From assembly GCF_041146795.1 (NCBI RefSeq), contig NC_135184.1, positions 10,096,967 to 10,160,966 on the forward strand: 64,000 nucleotides of DNA, given 5' to 3'. Numbering within the stretch: the first letter of the stretch is position 1; each line of letters starts with the position of its first letter. Below are positions 62,401 to 64,000 of this stretch, in pieces. The notes under the pieces were generated by a model. The model was not told the DNA's origin and ran no database searches. It worked only from the letters and a program-made list of their open reading frames with translations. The position numbers and the translations under genes are program-made. The stretch comes from Maylandia zebra (taxonomy: Eukaryota > Chordata > Actinopteri > Cichliformes > Cichlidae).

Positions 62401-64000
62401 GATCCATACACCTATTGTGGAGACAGGAAGTCATTTTCAGTGAGGTGCAGGTGTGCAGTGATGTGGAACAGTCACAACAGCAACACTTTTAGGATAAATA
62501 TAGGTACATAAAGTTAAAAGCAAGATAAAAGCAACATTTTGAACGCAGGTCATAAAAATAAGGCAGGCAAGCTGATAACAGACTGTTTTTAGAGCCAGAG
62601 ATACTAATGTAAAACTAGGCCGGGCTCACAGCCAAAACGAAACATCCATCCATCGTCTTCTGCTTACCCATATCAGCGCCACAGGGGAGCTGGAACCCAA
62701 AAATTTACATTATCTTAAAATGCTAAATAGCTTTAATGTTTTTTTCTGTCTCTCTTTGTTAGCCCTGTGACAGACTGGTAACCTGTCTGTGGTGTACATC
62801 TAGGATAAGCTCCAGCTCTCCTGCAACCTTGATAAGCAGTTAAGAAAATGGATGGATGGACAAAAGAAGCATATTTGCTTATTAATCTATACTGTGACAC
62901 GATGTTAAAACATGAGTGGCTCTTTTACAAAATGATTCAAACCTTTATTTAAGCATTTCTTAGAGCCATTTCTTTGCAGCAGGAACAGCTTTGACTCTAC
63001 AGGCTTTGTGCACCTGGGCTTTGGTAGTTTATCTAATTCTTCCTGACAGAATTTGCGAGTCTTCCAGGGCCACATAATAGTTACGCTGAGTGATGTAGTC
63101 AGAAACTCTGTAAAACCGCTGAGCTTGAATAATTATTACATAATTTGTGTGATGTTTCTGAAACATTTTCCTTTTCCTTTTGTCTGCAGTGCCTTGTGAT
63201 AGTGGAGCTGACCTGAAGTTGTGTTTTAAGGCGGTCTATGGGTGCCGTCATGGTCCGGGACACAGCATCCGCCAGTCCTGCTGACATAACAAATGTCCTC
63301 CAAGCACTGAAGCCTGACGCTTCTTCAGGGAACTCAATGGGGATCCCGCGGCTCTCCCCGACATCAAACACCTGCAGGAGTACAAACAGGAGGACTTAAC
63401 TGATCACCTTTTGAGGAGACATTTTAATCGCTGTGTAAATGTAAAGCATAATGGGAATGATCATACCAAACTGTGTTTCCATGAGGACACTAGCTCCCCG
63501 ATGTTATCCACAGGGTTGAGGATGATGTGGTGCAAGAATTCATCCCAATCCACCGTCATCGAGTTGTCCTTATCCATCCTGATGTTGCCAAAGACAACGA
63601 CACTTGTCAAGTTTCAGGAAATAAAGCTTTCACATCCCGTATTAACATCACATCATTTGTCCATTTTCAAAACAGCAAGCTGAGTAATAATCATTTATAA
63701 TTCAGAGATACAACAAGTTCAGGTTAGCCAGGTAGTGAGTCCATACTGAGGGATCCTTTTAACCATTCGTTTAATCTGGCAACCCAAAATAATCACGATT
63801 ATGCCTTAAATATATTTTATTTAATGCTAATTATGCTAATTATTTTAAACCTATATGCCAAGTATAAATGCATATATACTCAAAAACAATAATGAATCTA
63901 TGAGGTAGTGGGCAAGAAAATCTTACATTTGTATAATTTTTTTTGCATTCGGCTTTGAAATGACCACTCCTAACTCCTTAAACAAACATATGATGTCCTC
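59436..64000 (-). CDS. SCaMC-type calcium-binding mitochondrial carrier (SLC25A23/24/25 group), 5' partial
   Basis: Members exchange ATP-Mg for phosphate across the inner mitochondrial membrane under control of cytosolic calcium (family knowledge). Exons in gene order: 63927->64000, 63467-63578, 63213-63371, 62274-62411, 62079-62189, 59932-60099, 59718-59856, 59436-59623; 362 residues in the window, all in phase. The first two visible exons hold part of the EF-hand domain (EDIICLFKELGVVISKPNAK, then the loop DKDNSMTVDWDE with ligands at positions 1, 3, 5, 9 and 12). Three carrier repeats follow with signature motifs APIDRLK, YPLEVLK and YPLAVIR. The second-half motifs MWQGNAVNVLKGTPQST and GFKPSILCMIPYAGVECAV are diagnostic of the group. 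It is diverged from mammalian SLC25A24 (e.g. SAGLADAVSRT in helix 1), so I give no symbol; a teleost-specific paralogue is likely. The N-terminal EF-hands lie outside the window. Confidence 0.88.
60100..62078 (-). other. Carrier gene intron, probable repeat inside
   Basis: This 2-kb intron has no supported exon. From about 60,530 to 61,020 it has the string CAACTGGTTGCTG at both ends and several 'aactgtttg' units, which suggests an interspersed repeat that I cannot name. Confidence 0.4.
62644..62860 (+). repeat. Teleost interspersed repeat ending in (ATGG)n
   Basis: 'catccatccatcgtcttct', 'ctgtgacagactggtaacct', 'aggataagctccagctctc' and 'gataagcagttaagaaaat' then GGATGGATGGA follow the well-known fish repeat layout. 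It lies in a carrier-gene intron between exons 62274-62411 and 63213-63371. Confidence 0.7.

Overview
This is vertebrate nuclear DNA, almost certainly from a percomorph teleost and plausibly a cichlid. The genes are split by GT-AG introns, the coding density is low, and typical fish interspersed repeats are present (L1-like and CR1/L2/jockey-like LINE fragments, hAT-like ends, TTAA palindromes, microsatellites). The species assignment is inference. Every exon below was read by eye from translated sequence, splice sites and codon phase. The summed exons of the two complete genes keep frame: MIGA1 1773 coding bases, FUBP1 1965 coding bases.

Layout: (1) USP33, minus strand, runs from a non-coding first exon near 22.5-22.65 kb to the left edge of the window, with 18 coding exons visible and the 3' end missing. 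It encodes a ubiquitin-specific protease with an N-terminal UBP zinc finger and a split catalytic domain. (2) At 22.7-26.4 kb lies a head-to-head spacer between USP33 and MIGA1, occupied by LINE debris and a 5'-truncated L1-like element bounded by a 17-bp target-site duplication. (3) MIGA1 (FAM73A, mitoguardin 1), plus strand, 26.4-45.5 kb, is complete; its third intron carries an antisense, 5'-truncated LINE with a long readable reverse-transcriptase frame. (4) FUBP1, minus strand, 45.5-57.2 kb, is complete, with four KH domains and a tyrosine-rich C-terminus. It is tail-to-tail with MIGA1, with facing poly(A) signals about 50 bp apart. (5) At 57.2-59.2 kb is a spacer with LINE tail fragments. 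(6) An EF-hand mitochondrial carrier of the SCaMC type (SLC25A23/24/25 group), minus strand, 59.2 kb to the right edge, has its 5' end outside the window.

The order USP33(-) MIGA1(+) FUBP1(-) is the conserved order known from human 1p31.1. NEXN, which sits between MIGA1 and FUBP1 in human, is not present here. The genes have unrelated jobs (deubiquitination, mitochondrial fusion, single-stranded nucleic-acid binding, mitochondrial nucleotide transport), so this is a synteny block and not a pathway cluster.

The most interesting hidden signal is a pair of nearly identical sequences of about 72 nt in two consecutive FUBP1 introns (about 52,492-52,563 and 53,067-53,138, minus strand). Each has the full set of C/D-box snoRNA marks (C, D', C', D and a terminal stem), and they share a guide that appears to fit 18S rRNA. 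They look like duplicated intron-encoded snoRNAs. Other points of note are a duplicated YM-motif exon in FUBP1, an upstream ORF that overlaps the MIGA1 start codon as ATGA, paired TTAA palindromes, and a perfect 18-bp-arm hairpin in USP33 intron 1.
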